Part shown: positions 63,918-64,000 of the stretch, piece by piece | Numbering within the stretch: the stretch's first letter is position 1 | Layout of the letters: every line of letters begins with the position of its first letter | Source of the DNA: Orientallactaga sibirica | Taxonomy: Eukaryota > Chordata > Mammalia > Rodentia > Dipodidae | Direction: 5' to 3' | NCBI GenBank assembly: GCA_036365145.1 | Contig: JAEOAD010002279.1 | Coordinates: forward strand, 3,033,001 to 3,097,000 | Length of the DNA stretch: 64,000 bases | The notes under the pieces: model-generated | What the model was told of the DNA's origin: nothing | Databases searched by the model: none | The model's input: the letters and a program-made list of their open reading frames with translations, nothing else | Made by a program: the position numbers and the translations under genes

Positions 63918-64000
63918 AAGGTGCCTGCCTGCCAAGCCTAAGAACGCCAGTTCCAATCTCCAGGTCCCACGTTTAGGCAGACGCAAAAAGTGATGCAAGG
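63918..64000 (+). mobile_element. tRNA-SINE subtype B, right part, cut by window edge
   Basis: AAAGGTGCCTGCCTGCCAAGCCTAAGAAC continues the SINE begun at 63501. GTTTAGGCAGACGC shows B-type body. Confidence 0.92.

Overview
Organism. This is a mammalian nuclear sequence, almost certainly from a rodent. It is saturated with B1 (7SL RNA-derived) SINEs and with a tRNA-derived SINE whose head begins near GGGCTGGAGAGATGGCTTAG. That SINE has a Pol III A box (about TGGCTTAGCGG), a B box (GGTTCGATTCC in the best copies) and a tail of (AATAAA)n, often followed by TCTTT. This is the layout of the T+ SINE class of the rodent B2 superfamily. Recent murid B2 and ID elements were not seen. The body matches what I remember of the SINEs of jerboas and relatives (Dipodidae, DIP-type), so a dipodid such as Jaculus is my best guess. 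This is inference; no database was searched. In the entries the family is called the tRNA-SINE.

Subtypes used below. A is the common form (body GATGCACAAGG...GGAGTTCGTTTGCAGTGG). A' carries a GGCTC-type insertion inside the B box. B has CCTAAGAAC, TTTAGCCAGATGCAAAGTGACGC and a CCACAAGGGGGCGC body. B-dup is B with a duplicated B-box segment. C has GAGGCAAGCGCAAGG and CCCACTAGGTGGCGCAAG. Coordinates of repeats are hand-read and good to about 5-10 nt unless target-site duplications (TSDs) are given.

Gene content. I find no protein-coding gene, rRNA, tRNA gene or CRISPR array. Long open frames are repeat shadows (tandem repeats, GAAA tracts, SINE antisense frames) or chance frames in unique DNA. 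The window is best read as intergenic or intronic DNA. Two weak exon-like signals (54.92 kb and 49.0 kb) and one possible retrocopy 3' end (61.0-61.28 kb) are flagged.

Layout. 0-4 kb: SINEs, B1s and unique DNA. 4.0-4.4 kb: a four-copy minisatellite. 5.6-7.0 kb: unique. 7-13.4 kb: dense SINEs, including a minus-strand stack at 12.4-13.4 kb. 14.6-15.4 kb: probable L1 3' end (minus). 16-26 kb: SINEs and B1s alternating with unique blocks. 26.3-29.4 kb: a scrambled mosaic of repeated blocks that looks like a mis-assembly or a recently shattered local duplication. 29.4-48.2 kb: SINEs, MaLR-like LTR pieces, unique blocks and a (GT)27. 48.26-48.97 kb: a 34-bp minisatellite of about 21 units. 50.8-51.25 kb: an old hAT-like DNA transposon split by a SINE. 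53.3-53.9 kb: a tandem duplication carrying a SINE. 55.3-57.5 kb: a B1 cluster and long GAAA tracts. 58.2-61 kb: L1 fragments. 63.53-63.92 kb: a solo-LTR-like insertion that splits a SINE at the window edge.

There is no operon-like or pathway logic here. What can be read is a record of retrotransposition: many TSDs, nested insertions, and several SINE rearrangements (duplicated B boxes, B-box deletions, an inverted chimera and a tailless copy with a perfect TSD).
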